Under the pieces are notes generated by a model. The model was given only the letters and a program-made list of their open reading frames with translations. It was not told the origin of the DNA and made no database searches. From Chthonomonas calidirosea T49 (lineage in GTDB: Bacteria > Armatimonadota > Chthonomonadetes > Chthonomonadales > Chthonomonadaceae), in contig NC_021487.1 in the NCBI RefSeq assembly GCF_000427095.1, forward strand, positions 2,961,241 through 3,025,240: 64,000 nucleotides of DNA, in the 5' to 3' direction. A program made the translations under genes and the position numbers. This document shows positions 16,634-25,791 of this stretch, one piece after another. The number at the start of each line of letters is the position of its first letter. Position 1 is the stretch's first letter.

Positions 16634-19033
16634 ATGATATTATCCCTTTCTTGGCTCTCTTCTAGTTTGTGGCAGCGTTTTTTGGGCATCTCACCCCAAA
16701 CGGCTAGTCACATTCGCTATGCCCACCTGGTGTTTGCAACACCTTGGGTTCTCCCGGTCGCCTTAACGATCCTGATCGTCGCTGCACTTTGGTTCGCTTG
16801 GTGCTACTATCGCGATGGAACACGCCCTTCCTGGCTGGTAAAAACCCCCTTGCTCGTCCTCCGATTGCTGGCTTTTCTCTCCCTTATGATCATGCTGGCA
16901 CAGCCCACCCTTCGCCTACGCGAAGAACAGCACTTGCGCCCCTCCGTAGCGATCCTGGTAGATACCTCGCAGAGTATGGGGCTTACCGACCCCCGCATGC
17001 CCCCGCAGTACGTCGCCAATGAGGCGCAGGCTACCGGCCTATCGCCAGAAGATATCCGCCGCCTTTCTCGTATCGCACGCGTACAGCGCCTACTTGAGCA
17101 TGACCGACTGTTAAAATCGCTCGCTCAACGCTACAATGTTCAGCTCTACAGCTTCGCCTCACAGGCGCATGCGATGGAGTTACCCCACGATAAAAATGGA
17201 GTTCCTACGGCCTTTCCACTCGCTCTCGATAGAGCCGGTGGAGATAGCACCCAGATCGGCACCGCGTTACACCAGGTCGCCCAAGATTTGGCAGGGCGTC
17301 CCGTAGCCGGCCTGCTCGTTATTAGCGACGGTGAGAATAACCAAGGGGAAGACCCGCTCACGGCAGCCATGGATGTGCGTGCGCTTCATACCACCGTGAG
17401 CACGCTCGGAGTGGGCGACCCAACCAAAACCAAAGATGTGGCCGTGCTAAGCGTGCTGACCGACGACAACGTGCGGGTTCACAACGTCGTAAACCTCTAT
17501 GCCGATCTGGAACAGCGCGGCTACGCTGGCAAAACGGTGACGGTTTCTTTGCTGCGAAACGGTCAGCCATTTCAACAACAGACCGTTCGTCTCGCTCCAG
17601 ACGATCAAAAACAGGAGATCGTCTTTACCTATGTGCCCGACCAGCCCGGCCGGTTTGTATACACTGTTCGTGTGCCGCCGCTGCCCGGCGAGATCACGGC
17701 CTCCAACAACGCCCGTTCCGCCGTGCAGAACGTCATTCAAAAGCCCTTAAAGGTGCTGATGGTGGAGGAGCGGCCTCGCTGGGAGTTCCGCTATCTCAAG
17801 AACGCGATCCTCCGGGATACAAGCATCCAGTTCGCCTGCCTTTTGCTAAGTGGTGACGATGTCAACAGCGGAGGAGAAGGCAACATAAAGGTCTATGGTT
17901 TTCCTTCCAGCGAACAAACGCTTTTCGACTACGATATTCTCATTCTTGGCGATGTGCCGCGTTCCTACTTTTCGGACGCGCAACTGCAGCTGATACGCCG
18001 ATTTGTGGAAGACCGCGGGGGAAGCCTTCTACTCATTGCAGGTGAGAATCACATGCCTCAGGAGTATGTGGGAACCGTGCTCGACCCCCTGATGCCCGCG
18101 GTGTTCAGCTCCTCTCCAAACCCAATTACCACCGACGATCCCTTCCAATGGCAGCTAACCCCACAAGGGCAGGAGAGCCCCATTATGCGCCTTGATGACG
18201 ATCCCACCCGTAACTTGCAGATCTGGCAGAGCTTGCCGGGGATGTTTTGGTGTGAAGGGGCCGAGAGGGTTCGACCCGGTGCCGTTGTGTTGGCCGTGAA
18301 CTCGGCGCGAAGCAATGCGTATGGCCCCTATCCGTTGGCGCTCTACCAGAACTTTGGCGCGGGCAAGTGCTACATGGATTTGGCCGATAGCACCTGGCGT
18401 TGGCGCTGGCGTGTGGGCGACCGCTACTTCTATCGCTATTGGGGACAGGTGATTCGGTTCCTTACTCCGCGAGATCTGCCGGGGAACCAACGCTTCGTTC
18501 AGGTTGCCACCGATAGGCCCGGCAGCAGTTATCGGCTTGGACAACAGGTAAGCATTACCGTGCGACTGCTCGACCCCTACTATCACCCGGTGAAGGTCTC
18601 TTCACTTGCGGCCACTATCGTCGGCAATAATGGGGTGCGGCAAACCATCGCGCTTCAGCCCTCCCCGAATGCCCCCGGTCTTTATACGGCACGCTACTTG
18701 CCAAATCTTACCGGCAAATATACCATCTCGGTGACTTCGCCGCAAAACCCGAACGCGAAGGGAACGGCCACCTTTGTGGTGGAAAGCCTAGCGTTGGAGC
18801 TGCAAAAGCCTGAGCTGGATGAGAGGATGTTAAAACGTATTGCGGCTGCCGGTGGAGGCCACTACTATCGTCCTAACCAACTAGATGACTGGCTGCGCTC
18901 CCTTAAAAACCGTCCTTTGGTGGTCACCAGCACACGGGAGACGGAGCTTTGGGACTCGCCGTTTTTCCTTGCCCTGTTCATTGTGCCTTTGGCGATCGAA
19001 TGGCTTGTGCGCAAGCGCAGCGGTCTGTTGTAA
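16634..19033 (+). CDS. VWA-domain membrane protein (BatA/aerotolerance-like)
   Basis: About 799 residues. Two transmembrane helices lie at the N-terminus (WVLPVALTILIVAALWFA and LLVLRLLAFLSLMIMLA), followed by a von Willebrand A domain whose metal site begins ILVDTSQSMG (DxSxS). LLVISDGENNQGEDPLTAA is the later part of that domain. A glutamine-amidotransferase-like segment follows around residue 360-480 (LMVEERPRWEFRYLKNAI, DYDILILGDVPRSYF), and a C-terminal helix (FFLALFIVPLAIEWLV) anchors the end. This layout is common in Planctomycetota and Armatimonadota beside MoxR/DUF58 genes, which are absent here. I prefer the ATG at 16634 to the in-frame ATG at 16586; neither has a strong ribosome site. 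Confidence 0.82.
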   Translation: MILSLSWLSSSLWQRFLGISPQTASHIRYAHLVFATPWVLPVALTILIVAALWFAWCYYRDGTRPSWLVKTPLLVLRLLAFLSLMIMLAQPTLRLREEQHLRPSVAILVDTSQSMGLTDPRMPPQYVANEAQATGLSPEDIRRLSRIARVQRLLEHDRLLKSLAQRYNVQLYSFASQAHAMELPHDKNGVPTAFPLALDRAGGDSTQIGTALHQVAQDLAGRPVAGLLVISDGENNQGEDPLTAAMDVRALHTTVSTLGVGDPTKTKDVAVLSVLTDDNVRVHNVVNLYADLEQRGYAGKTVTVSLLRNGQPFQQQTVRLAPDDQKQEIVFTYVPDQPGRFVYTVRVPPLPGEITASNNARSAVQNVIQKPLKVLMVEERPRWEFRYLKNAILRDTSIQFACLLLSGDDVNSGGEGNIKVYGFPSSEQTLFDYDILILGDVPRSYFSDAQLQLIRRFVEDRGGSLLLIAGENHMPQEYVGTVLDPLMPAVFSSSPNPITTDDPFQWQLTPQGQESPIMRLDDDPTRNLQIWQSLPGMFWCEGAERVRPGAVVLAVNSARSNAYGPYPLALYQNFGAGKCYMDLADSTWRWRWRVGDRYFYRYWGQVIRFLTPRDLPGNQRFVQVATDRPGSSYRLGQQVSITVRLLDPYYHPVKVSSLAATIVGNNGVRQTIALQPSPNAPGLYTARYLPNLTGKYTISVTSPQNPNAKGTATFVVESLALELQKPELDERMLKRIAAAGGGHYYRPNQLDDWLRSLKNRPLVVTSTRETELWDSPFFLALFIVPLAIEWLVRKRSGLL

Positions 19034-19143
19034 ACAAAAACCACTGGCTATCAACGGGGTTTTCTCTTGTTTGCAGGTGCCAACTTGAGGTAATCTTGAC
19101 ACAGCGCTTTTGCCGGGCAAACCGAAAGCGCTAAATAACATCT

Positions 19144-20310
19144 ATGCGTATCGCTCTTTTTTCCGAATGCTATACTCCCGTTTTGAACGGGGTAGTCATC
19201 GCCATTCAAACCCTCCGAGAGACCCTGCGCTCTATGGGGCATGAGGTCTTTATTTTTGCGGCCGGAGATCCCCAGCCAGACGATGAGCAGGTCTATCGTC
19301 TCCCAGCCTTACCGTTTCCGAAACATCCTTATCGTTTTGCTCGTCCGTTTCCCACGCTACCGCTTGACTTTAGCCAGTTGCAGATTGATATCGTGCATTG
19401 TCAACACCCTTTTCCTGTGGGGCGTCTCGGTGCCCGTTTAGCCCGCAAAAACGGCATTCCCTTGGTCTACACGGTGCATTCGCTTTACGATACCATGCTT
19501 TTGCTGGCGAAACCCGCCCTTGTGAGGCGACTCGGGCCGCCGACCATGCGTAACGTCATGCGACGGTTTTGTAATCAGGCTGATGTCGTTATCGCCCCGT
19601 CGCACTATGTCGCCCAAGCGCTTGCCCGCTGCGGGATCGCGGTGCCCATTCAGGTGGTGCCTAGCGGAGTGATACCCCCGCATGTTACACCGGGAGATCG
19701 CGAATCCGTGCGATGCCAAATAGGGATTTCGGAAGAGGTGCCAGTGCTTCTTTACGTGGGACGGCTGGCACCAGAGAAGCGAGTCGATCTTCTGTTGGAG
19801 GCGGTGGCGCTGCTGGAGCAGAGGTCTTTGAAGGGACCGCAAGGCGCTTTTCGTTTGTTGCTGGTTGGCGACGGCCCCTGTCGTGCTCAGCTCGAATGGC
19901 AGGTGCAACGATTAGGAATTCAAGGCCGCGTCGTTTTTGTTGGGGCTCAGCCACATGCAAAGATAGGCGCATGGTATGCGGCTTCCGACATTTTCCTGAT
20001 GCCTTCGCCCATGGAGACCCAGGGATTGGTGGTTATCGAGGCCATGAACTGCGGTCTGCCCTGCATCGCCGTGAGCGAGGGAGGGGCAGGGGAGGCGGTG
20101 ATACCGGAGCAGACGGGGATTTTATGCCCTTTTAGTGCGTCGGCGTTTGCAACCGCTATTGAAATGCTCCTAACCAACCCATACCGTCGAAAGCAGATGG
20201 GGCAGAACGCCTATCGGCATGCGGAAATCTATGCTCCTGCACGCACAGCTCAGAACATTTTGGCCGCCTACACGCAGGCACAAGCGAAACATAAAAGAGA
20301 GCCTATTTAG
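19144..20310 (+). CDS. GT4-family glycosyltransferase
   Basis: A 388-residue GT-B fold retaining glycosyltransferase. The N-terminal domain has FSECYTPVLNGVVIAIQTL, the glycine-containing acceptor loop. The C-terminal domain has VPVLLYVGRLAPEKRVDLLL (sugar-nucleotide binding) near residue 200 and METQGLVVIEAMNCGLPCIA, the E-x7-E motif, near 285. Closest in look to GDP-mannose-dependent alpha-mannosyltransferases (PimB/MgtA type) that elongate glycolipids. Donor and acceptor remain unproved. Transcribed alone. Confidence 0.87.
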   Translation: MRIALFSECYTPVLNGVVIAIQTLRETLRSMGHEVFIFAAGDPQPDDEQVYRLPALPFPKHPYRFARPFPTLPLDFSQLQIDIVHCQHPFPVGRLGARLARKNGIPLVYTVHSLYDTMLLLAKPALVRRLGPPTMRNVMRRFCNQADVVIAPSHYVAQALARCGIAVPIQVVPSGVIPPHVTPGDRESVRCQIGISEEVPVLLYVGRLAPEKRVDLLLEAVALLEQRSLKGPQGAFRLLLVGDGPCRAQLEWQVQRLGIQGRVVFVGAQPHAKIGAWYAASDIFLMPSPMETQGLVVIEAMNCGLPCIAVSEGGAGEAVIPEQTGILCPFSASAFATAIEMLLTNPYRRKQMGQNAYRHAEIYAPARTAQNILAAYTQAQAKHKREPI

Positions 20311-21271
20311 CTTTTTTATGCGGATGATATCTCTGCACGAAGAGGCTCCAGCGGGGGCGCCAATTCAATGCCTGTTGGGTAACGGAGCGCAGACCGGCTT
20401 CCCATAGTTTGGGTTGAATGGCGCTCCACGGTGCTCCCTCTTTTTGGCGAACAAGCCAGTAGGCAATTTGGAACTGAACAAAATAGTTGGGGACGCGGCG
20501 GTCGGCCAACAGACCGTGCAAATGCAGCACCTGCTGCTTCGACTGCCAGTAGGATGGAGCCTTTTGTCTTTGAGTTGCGAAGAGCCAGTCCACTTTTGGA
20601 AGCGGCCTAAAGAACCCGACTCGGGCGGCCAGATCGGCCATCTCCTCTTGGATATCGGCTAATGTGCGTCGGCCTGGGGCGGCTAAAAATTCCTGCCATA
20701 GCACCTCATTTGCCTTCTGTTTTACGTGGGCTGCGCGTAGCAGATCGGCACAGCGGCTCTGATAAAACGCCTCCCATTCACTCTCTATCCAGGCTTTTGC
20801 GCGGTCCGCAAGGGGCGCCAGCCCCCTTTGTTCCAGCTCTTTATCAACCACGCCCCCGCGATGTGGGGCTGCGTAGCGCTGTTTTGAACCGGAACCAAAC
20901 CCATGGGCATAGTGTGCCAATTCATGGGCGATAACCGCCTCCACCACATAAAGAGGAACCGCTGGGTCTGCCAAGAGGCCATTGAGACGAAGGATAGAGG
21001 TATGATTTCGTGCCCCAATCGAGCCAAAACGCCGATGCGCTCTGCGCCCGAAGTGGGCAACAATGGGGTAGGTTTGAACGACATCGGCAAAATAGGTGGT
21101 GCGTATTTGGTTGACTAAGGCGTTGAGCCAGGTATCGTCTCGTGAAGTAACATCGAGCCTATCGGAGATGACCACAGCCTCAGAGATGAGGACTTCTTCA
21201 AGAGGTTCTAAGGGGATGACATCTTTAGATGCTGCCTTTTTCTGGTTAGTTCTACGGCTCTCATCTTCCAT
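20303..21271 (-). CDS. SprT/M48-like zinc-metalloprotease-related protein
   Basis: 322 residues. The motif VVEAVIAHELAHYAHGFG around residue 115 is an HExxH zinc site. The domain resembles SprT/YgjP-type proteins where 'AHELAH' is the usual form. The C-terminal half repeats the same theme (RVPNYFVQFQIAYWLVRQ, matching PAVPLYVVEAVIAHELAHYA in layout) without the histidines, so the protein looks like an internal duplication with one dead half. No signal peptide. GGAGG lies 13 bases before the ATG. The end overlaps the glycosyltransferase end by eight bases, tail to tail. Confidence 0.6.
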   Translation of the reverse strand: MEDESRRTNQKKAASKDVIPLEPLEEVLISEAVVISDRLDVTSRDDTWLNALVNQIRTTYFADVVQTYPIVAHFGRRAHRRFGSIGARNHTSILRLNGLLADPAVPLYVVEAVIAHELAHYAHGFGSGSKQRYAAPHRGGVVDKELEQRGLAPLADRAKAWIESEWEAFYQSRCADLLRAAHVKQKANEVLWQEFLAAPGRRTLADIQEEMADLAARVGFFRPLPKVDWLFATQRQKAPSYWQSKQQVLHLHGLLADRRVPNYFVQFQIAYWLVRQKEGAPWSAIQPKLWEAGLRSVTQQALNWRPRWSLFVQRYHPHKKAK

Positions 21272-21471
21272 TCACTACTACCAACCTCCTCCTTGTGAAG
21301 ACACGCATGTACGACATGTCTAGTATAACCCTGTATCGTAAAATTATCGTGAAATTTTAGCGACAACAGAGCGAGGGACATAGAGCGTGAAGACAAAAAA
21401 GGGGTAACGAGGCCAAGCTTTCGGCCTAAAATCCCCGCTCCGGTCAGAAGGCACTATCACCAATATCTGCT

Positions 21472-22041
21472 TTAACCTTTTGGAACGTAGCTTGTAAAGA
21501 CAAAGTCGCGGTTTTTTACAATAGCGTGGCAGTTAAAGCACTCTTGGGCGAAGCTGGCATTTTGGCCGTAAGGCGTGTATGTTTTCGTTGCGGGGTGGTA
21601 AACGAAGCGAGCGAAGCCCCAGCCACCAGTGCTCTTGAACTTTGGGTCGCGCACCATAAACTCCACACGCTGCAACACGTTCGGCTCGATGGCGCTAGGA
21701 AAAGAGCGGATCGGCTTCAGAGAGTATCCTATCTTCACAAGGATCGCGCCCGTAGGAAAGTTGTGACCGTTTTGTGGGATCCCCTGCCGGTAAGCCTGAA
21801 CGGCCAGGGGGTTGCCAAGAATATAGCGCATCTCCTTCATGTCAGGGCGATAGTGCATGGCCACTACTTCCCAGTGCTCGTAACCCTTAATGAGCCCGAA
21901 ATGGATGCCGTTGGGGGCGCGCAAGCTCCATTTGGCATTTTCTTTGGCGGTTGTTTGTCCCCAGCCTGTTAAGGTAACCGCTAGGACGCCGGCGGCAACG
22001 CCACAGAGTGGAAGAATGCTCCTCTTACCTTTAAGCCACAT
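21472..22041 (-). CDS. Cytochrome P460 family protein
   Basis: 189 residues with an N-terminal signal peptide (KRSILPLCGVAAGVLAVTLT). The C-terminal QECFNCHAIVKNRDFVFTS contains the CxxCH haem-c attachment motif in the place typical of cytochrome P460. GLIKGYEHWEVVAMHYRPD and GAILVKIGYS match the conserved core; the latter includes a lysine in the position that cross-links the haem in characterised members. P460 proteins oxidise hydroxylamine or take part in NO chemistry in nitrifiers; many relatives in other bacteria have unknown roles. Start at 22041 because AAGGAG lies seven bases upstream; a longer frame to 22095 lacks one. Confidence 0.87.
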   Translation of the reverse strand: MWLKGKRSILPLCGVAAGVLAVTLTGWGQTTAKENAKWSLRAPNGIHFGLIKGYEHWEVVAMHYRPDMKEMRYILGNPLAVQAYRQGIPQNGHNFPTGAILVKIGYSLKPIRSFPSAIEPNVLQRVEFMVRDPKFKSTGGWGFARFVYHPATKTYTPYGQNASFAQECFNCHAIVKNRDFVFTSYVPKG

Positions 22042-22118
22042 ATCTATGCTCCTTGCATCAGATATGTGGGGCGTGTAGAAAGACACGTCCCACATAGTTT
22101 GTAGAACTACTGTTATTG

Positions 22119-23228
22119 TTATTGTGACAGCTTCTCGACAGTGTTTTGGTTGTCATTAGTGAAATAGACTACTAGATTACCGTTGCTATCCGTGGTAGCA
22201 ACCACCCCAAAAAGGGCGGAACCTGCTCCCGTAATTGGATTTACGGGGGTTAAATCAACGGGTTTAACCGCGACAACCTGACCAGATGGAGTAAGCTCTA
22301 CCAAGTTATTGTCTTTTTGGTTGGCGACGATGAGGTCTCCATTTAGGGGGTTCAATGTCATCCCCGCTGGCTGGTTTAAGGGGCTGCCTTGGTAAACCAC
22401 CCGACCAGTAGTCATACCTGTAGTAGTGCTGTTAGGAATGGCGATAATGGAATTTGTGGCACCATCGGCCACATAGAGGGTATCGTCGGCCGTATGCACC
22501 ATTCCCTGGGGTCCAACGATATTAGAGGCGTTATTACCGCTATGCCCCAGGTCTGGGGTGATCTGATCAAAGCTAAATGACGGTTTCCCATTGACGATGC
22601 TAATGTTGATGCGCACAACCGTGCCTGCATTGACGTTCACCGTAAAGAAAGCTAGTTTGCCACCATAGCCTCCATTGAAAGCTTGTCCCCAGCCGGCTAC
22701 CACTCGCGGATCGGTGAAAGTTTGGTTAACGATGCCTTTGGGGGTTACGATCTGTACATTTCCATCATTGCCTGTACCGCTAAGGCCATAGTTCGCTATC
22801 CACATATTACCGTTTGGCGCAAAGGCAATAGCCACCGGGCCGGCCGTGCTCACGGTGCCGCCAGAAGCTGTGGGTGCGTTCATCTCATTATAAACGGTTA
22901 CCGGTTTCCCATTACGAATCGCTTCCACGGTGGTGCCAGCTCCATTGACTCCAGAGGCATTGCTGAAGTTAGAAACAATAAGGTCTCCGGGCTGCACATG
23001 GGCTGGATTCCCATCTCCCGTAAAACTGGTAGGCGCAAAAGCAATAGCATAGGGATTCTGATCGCCATTCGTTGGGTCTACCGTACTGGAGACAGTGGTG
23101 ATATGCTGGAGGCTGGCTATCGTGTTTCGTGTGGGGGGATTCGATACAGGACTGCTTGAACTGCCACCGCAACCTACAAGAGCAAACGTAGGAAGAACGA
23201 AGAGAAGATAGCGAAGTGCAAACTTCAT
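22119..23228 (-). CDS. NHL-type beta-propeller lipoprotein
   Basis: 369 residues. A lipoprotein signal ends in LVGCGG (lipid-modified Cys at about residue 20), followed by a Ser-rich linker. The rest is a beta-propeller with blades such as GPVAIAFAPNGNMWIANYG, GPQGMVHTADDTLYVADGA and PAGMTLNPLNGDLIVANQ. Such proteins sit on the membrane and bind polymers or partners; function unknown. GGAGGGAATTTC precedes the ATG. It lies just upstream of the cytochrome P460 gene in the same direction (78 bases apart), so the two may share a transcript. Confidence 0.82.
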   Translation of the reverse strand: MKFALRYLLFVLPTFALVGCGGSSSSPVSNPPTRNTIASLQHITTVSSTVDPTNGDQNPYAIAFAPTSFTGDGNPAHVQPGDLIVSNFSNASGVNGAGTTVEAIRNGKPVTVYNEMNAPTASGGTVSTAGPVAIAFAPNGNMWIANYGLSGTGNDGNVQIVTPKGIVNQTFTDPRVVAGWGQAFNGGYGGKLAFFTVNVNAGTVVRINISIVNGKPSFSFDQITPDLGHSGNNASNIVGPQGMVHTADDTLYVADGATNSIIAIPNSTTTGMTTGRVVYQGSPLNQPAGMTLNPLNGDLIVANQKDNNLVELTPSGQVVAVKPVDLTPVNPITGAGSALFGVVATTDSNGNLVVYFTNDNQNTVEKLSQ

Positions 23229-23309
23229 GAAATTCCCTCCTTAAGTCATATTGTTTTTACGGTACCCAAACCCGCCACAGAAAGAAGAGATGAGTACCGT
23301 TCAACTATT

Positions 23310-24140
23310 TTACGAGGATGGATTCTTCTCTTTGCACAGATTTGCTCGAACTGCCGTTTTTATTGACTGAATGGACGAAGACGGCAGGCGATGATTTTTT
23401 AGGTGGGAGGCCAGCAAAACGGCTCCAGAGCGTGAGGCCTCGATGATGGTGTGATTTTGGTCGCACAGATGAACCTGATAGAGCCTATCCCCATAGTGTA
23501 TGATCTTCTCAATGGCTTCTAAATTAATGATCGCACTGCGTGAGATGCGCAAAAAAGGCATACCTTTCAACCAGTGCTCCAAGTTCAAAAGGGAGTAATA
23601 GGTTGGATACTGCTCTTGTTGCGTATAGATAAAGGTCTTTCTATCGCGGTGTACTGCCGCAAAAATATCCATTTTTGAGAGAAGTTTAATCGTATCGGTA
23701 GCGATGTTTTTTACGACAAGTCTCTCCTCATCAGGACGAAGGTTGGCTATGGTAAAGGTCTCCGGTAGATGGTAATTGCGCAAGCGCTCTTCGAGACGGA
23801 GCACAGTTTGGCGTACTCTGTCGGAATGAAGGGGCTTCAGCAGATAATCCACTGCCGCTAATTCGAAGGCGGCAACGGCCTTATCGGAGTATCCTGTTAC
23901 AAAGACAATGGCAAGTTGAGGCGAGAATCTCCTAAGTTGCTGTGCTAGTGCAAATCCATCTGATCCGGCTAAGCGGAGGTCAATAAAGACCACATCGGGG
24001 TGTAGTTGAGCAAAGAGGGCGAGGCCTTCATCTGCACTTATTGCAGAAGCCACAACCTCTATCTTTTCTGTTTCATGAAGCAGCCGTCGGAGATACTCCT
24101 GAGCGAGCGGTTCGTCTTCTATAAGTAAGGCACGTATCAT
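23310..24140 (-). CDS. LytTR-family response regulator
   Basis: 276 residues. The N-terminal receiver has ALLIEDEPLAQEYLRRLL, the phosphoacceptor in VVFIDLRLAGSDGFALA (Asp near 55) and the conserved Lys in YLLKPLHSDRV near 105. The C-terminal half (about 150-250) is a LytTR DNA-binding domain (FIYTQQEQYPTYYSLLNLE, then FLRISRSAIINLEAIEKI). The ATG is within the stop of the sensor kinase gene (ATGA overlap). A longer frame reaching 24179 would run into the kinase gene and lacks support. Targets are probably direct repeats not identifiable here. Confidence 0.92.
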   Translation of the reverse strand: MIRALLIEDEPLAQEYLRRLLHETEKIEVVASAISADEGLALFAQLHPDVVFIDLRLAGSDGFALAQQLRRFSPQLAIVFVTGYSDKAVAAFELAAVDYLLKPLHSDRVRQTVLRLEERLRNYHLPETFTIANLRPDEERLVVKNIATDTIKLLSKMDIFAAVHRDRKTFIYTQQEQYPTYYSLLNLEHWLKGMPFLRISRSAIINLEAIEKIIHYGDRLYQVHLCDQNHTIIEASRSGAVLLASHLKNHRLPSSSIQSIKTAVRANLCKEKNPSS

Positions 24141-25420
24141 GGTGACAGCTCCGATTCGTCGGTAGCAATGGGAATGCAAATCTTTACATAAGTACCATTG
24201 TTGGGCGTACTCCTAACATCTATTTGCCCCTTTTTACCGTACAATACCTCCAAACGACGTTGTAGAGTGCTAAGTGCGTGAGGCGGATGAATATCTGATG
24301 AGAAGAGCTGTTTAAGACGAATGGGTGGTATCCCGATCCCTGTATCCTCCACCTGAATAGTAAGTTTCTGATGCTCTCGGAATACCTTTATGGAAACAAG
24401 GCCTCCCGCATCTTTTTTGTTTTGGAGGCCATGTTGTACGGCATTTTCTACGATCGGCTGAAGGAGAAAAGGAGGCACAAGAACGGTTTTCGGATCAACT
24501 GTTACTTCCCAGGAGATCTTAAGGCGTTCTCCAAAACGCAGTTTTTCGATATCGAGATAGGCCTCTACCACCTGTATCTCGTCATATAAGGAGACCAAAT
24601 CCTTTTCCCAAAAGGCGCATGAACGCAAGAAAAAAGCCAACCTCTCGATCGCCTGAGGTACCTTTTCAGGGGCAATTTTGGAAAGAGCTGATATGGTATT
24701 AAGAGCGTTATAGAGGAAGTGTGGATTCATGCGCGCAAGCAGCGCCCTGACTTCCAAGTTAGCTGCCGATTGGGCCTGCAGCTTCTGATACTGTATGGTG
24801 GCGATCACAAAAAGAAGTAGAGCCACTCCAAAGCCGTTGATGAGGGCAGTACAAGTTTCGACTACTATGGAAAGCGGCGGTGCAGGCATGGAAGACACAA
24901 GCTGATGTAGCCCCCATGCGATAGGGTAACGTGCCCAGGAGGCTAGGGTGCCAATGACGAAACCGGTTAAAGGACGTTTTGCCCAAAGGGGTTGATATCG
25001 TTGAATTGCGCCCCCAAGCAGACCTCCAAGCAGCATATTGATCCCAAGACCGGCCAGGGAACCTGCCTGAAAGAGCTTCGCTAAGAGAACCGCGCAACAT
25101 CCAATACCAAAGCCAAAACCAGGCCCTTCAAGCAGACCTGCTACACAGCTCGTTACAACACGTGTGTTCATGGGGGTGTGTTGAAGTGCTACGAGCTCTT
25201 CAATAAAAACCATTGCGATATATACAAAAAATCTTTTCCAGCGCTCAGGCCACGACTCTTTGCCTGCATTTTGAGAGCCGTAGAGAGGTTGATATCCAAT
25301 AAACAGTAGTAAAACAGAAAAAGTTGTTATAATTGAAGCCTGTGCAATAGCATAGAACAAGATTGTGAAGTGTATTGGCTTTAAAAATGAAGCTAGCGAG
25401 GGTGGCATGGTAGTATTCAC
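24137..25420 (-). CDS. LytS/YehU-type sensor histidine kinase
   Basis: 427 residues. The first 210 residues are hydrophobic with about six helices, like the 5TM-LYT sensor domain (FGFGIGCCAVLLAKLFQA, GINMLLGGLLGGAIQRY). The His-kinase box is ARMNPHFLYNALNTISALS near 230, with the phospho-His in NPHF. ATP-binding motifs PIVENAVQHGLQNK (N box) and VEDTGIGIPP (G box) follow. It faces the LytTR regulator as one coupled operon. The GTG at 25420 lacks a clear Shine-Dalgarno site; an ATG four codons on is an alternative. The signal is unknown. Confidence 0.9.
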   Translation of the reverse strand: MNTTMPPSLASFLKPIHFTILFYAIAQASIITTFSVLLLFIGYQPLYGSQNAGKESWPERWKRFFVYIAMVFIEELVALQHTPMNTRVVTSCVAGLLEGPGFGFGIGCCAVLLAKLFQAGSLAGLGINMLLGGLLGGAIQRYQPLWAKRPLTGFVIGTLASWARYPIAWGLHQLVSSMPAPPLSIVVETCTALINGFGVALLLFVIATIQYQKLQAQSAANLEVRALLARMNPHFLYNALNTISALSKIAPEKVPQAIERLAFFLRSCAFWEKDLVSLYDEIQVVEAYLDIEKLRFGERLKISWEVTVDPKTVLVPPFLLQPIVENAVQHGLQNKKDAGGLVSIKVFREHQKLTIQVEDTGIGIPPIRLKQLFSSDIHPPHALSTLQRRLEVLYGKKGQIDVRSTPNNGTYVKICIPIATDESELSP

Positions 25421-25534
25421 AATATCTGAAAAAGCGTTTCTTAACCCTGTTTACGTGCGAAGGAAACGGAACTGCACAGAACCACCGCATGTAAGATGGA
25501 GCTGTCCGTAGGCCCTTGAGGTGAGAAAGGACGC

Positions 25535-25564
25535 TTGACAGTAGAGCGCGAAACAATGTATATT
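25535..25564 (+). promoter_or_regulatory. Predicted sigma-70 promoter of tRNA-Arg
   Basis: Consensus TTGACA at 25535-25540, an 18-base spacer and TATATT at 25559-25564, placing the transcription start a few bases before the tRNA. Confidence 0.7.
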
Positions 25565-25575
25565 TCTATCAGCGC

Positions 25576-25648
25576 GCGCCTGTAGCTCAGCGGATAGAGC
25601 GTCTGCCTCCGGAGCAGAAGGTCGCAGGTTCGAGTCCTACCAGGCGCG
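25576..25648 (+). tRNA. tRNA-Arg (CCG anticodon)
   Basis: 73 bases that fold as a cloverleaf. The acceptor stem is GCGCCTG/CAGGCGC with discriminator G. The anticodon loop CTCCGGA lies on a TCTGC/GCAGA stem, and the T-loop is TTCGAGT on GCAGG/CCTAC (one G-T pair). The anticodon CCG reads CGG. CCA is not fully encoded. Confidence 0.95.
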
Positions 25649-25693
25649 CCTTCTTTATGGGTGCTCAGGTATACTATAGAGCGCATGTGCCGT

Positions 25694-25764
25694 TGGGAGG
25701 TCGTCCAATGGCAGGACAGCGGTCTTTGGAGCCGCGAATCGTGGTTCGAATCCACGCCTCCCAG
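25694..25764 (+). tRNA. tRNA-Gln (TTG anticodon)
   Basis: 71 bases. The acceptor stem is TGGGAGG/CCTCCCA with discriminator G, and the D arm is GTCC/GGAC. The anticodon loop CTTTGGA lies on GCGGT/GCCGC, and the T arm is GTGG-TTCGAAT-CCAC. The anticodon TTG reads CAA/CAG. CCA is not encoded. It lies 45 bases after tRNA-Arg, perhaps on the same transcript. Confidence 0.95.
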
Positions 25765-25791
25765 TTCTGTAGTGATAGGGTAAGGTTCTAG

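Noticed and set aside
19096-19143. TTGACA upstream of the glycosyltransferase gene
   Set aside because: No acceptable -10 at 16-19 bases.
21306-21318. Small palindrome CATGTACGACATG upstream of the zinc-protease-like gene
   Set aside because: Only 5-bp arms; no second copy seen, so an operator cannot be claimed.
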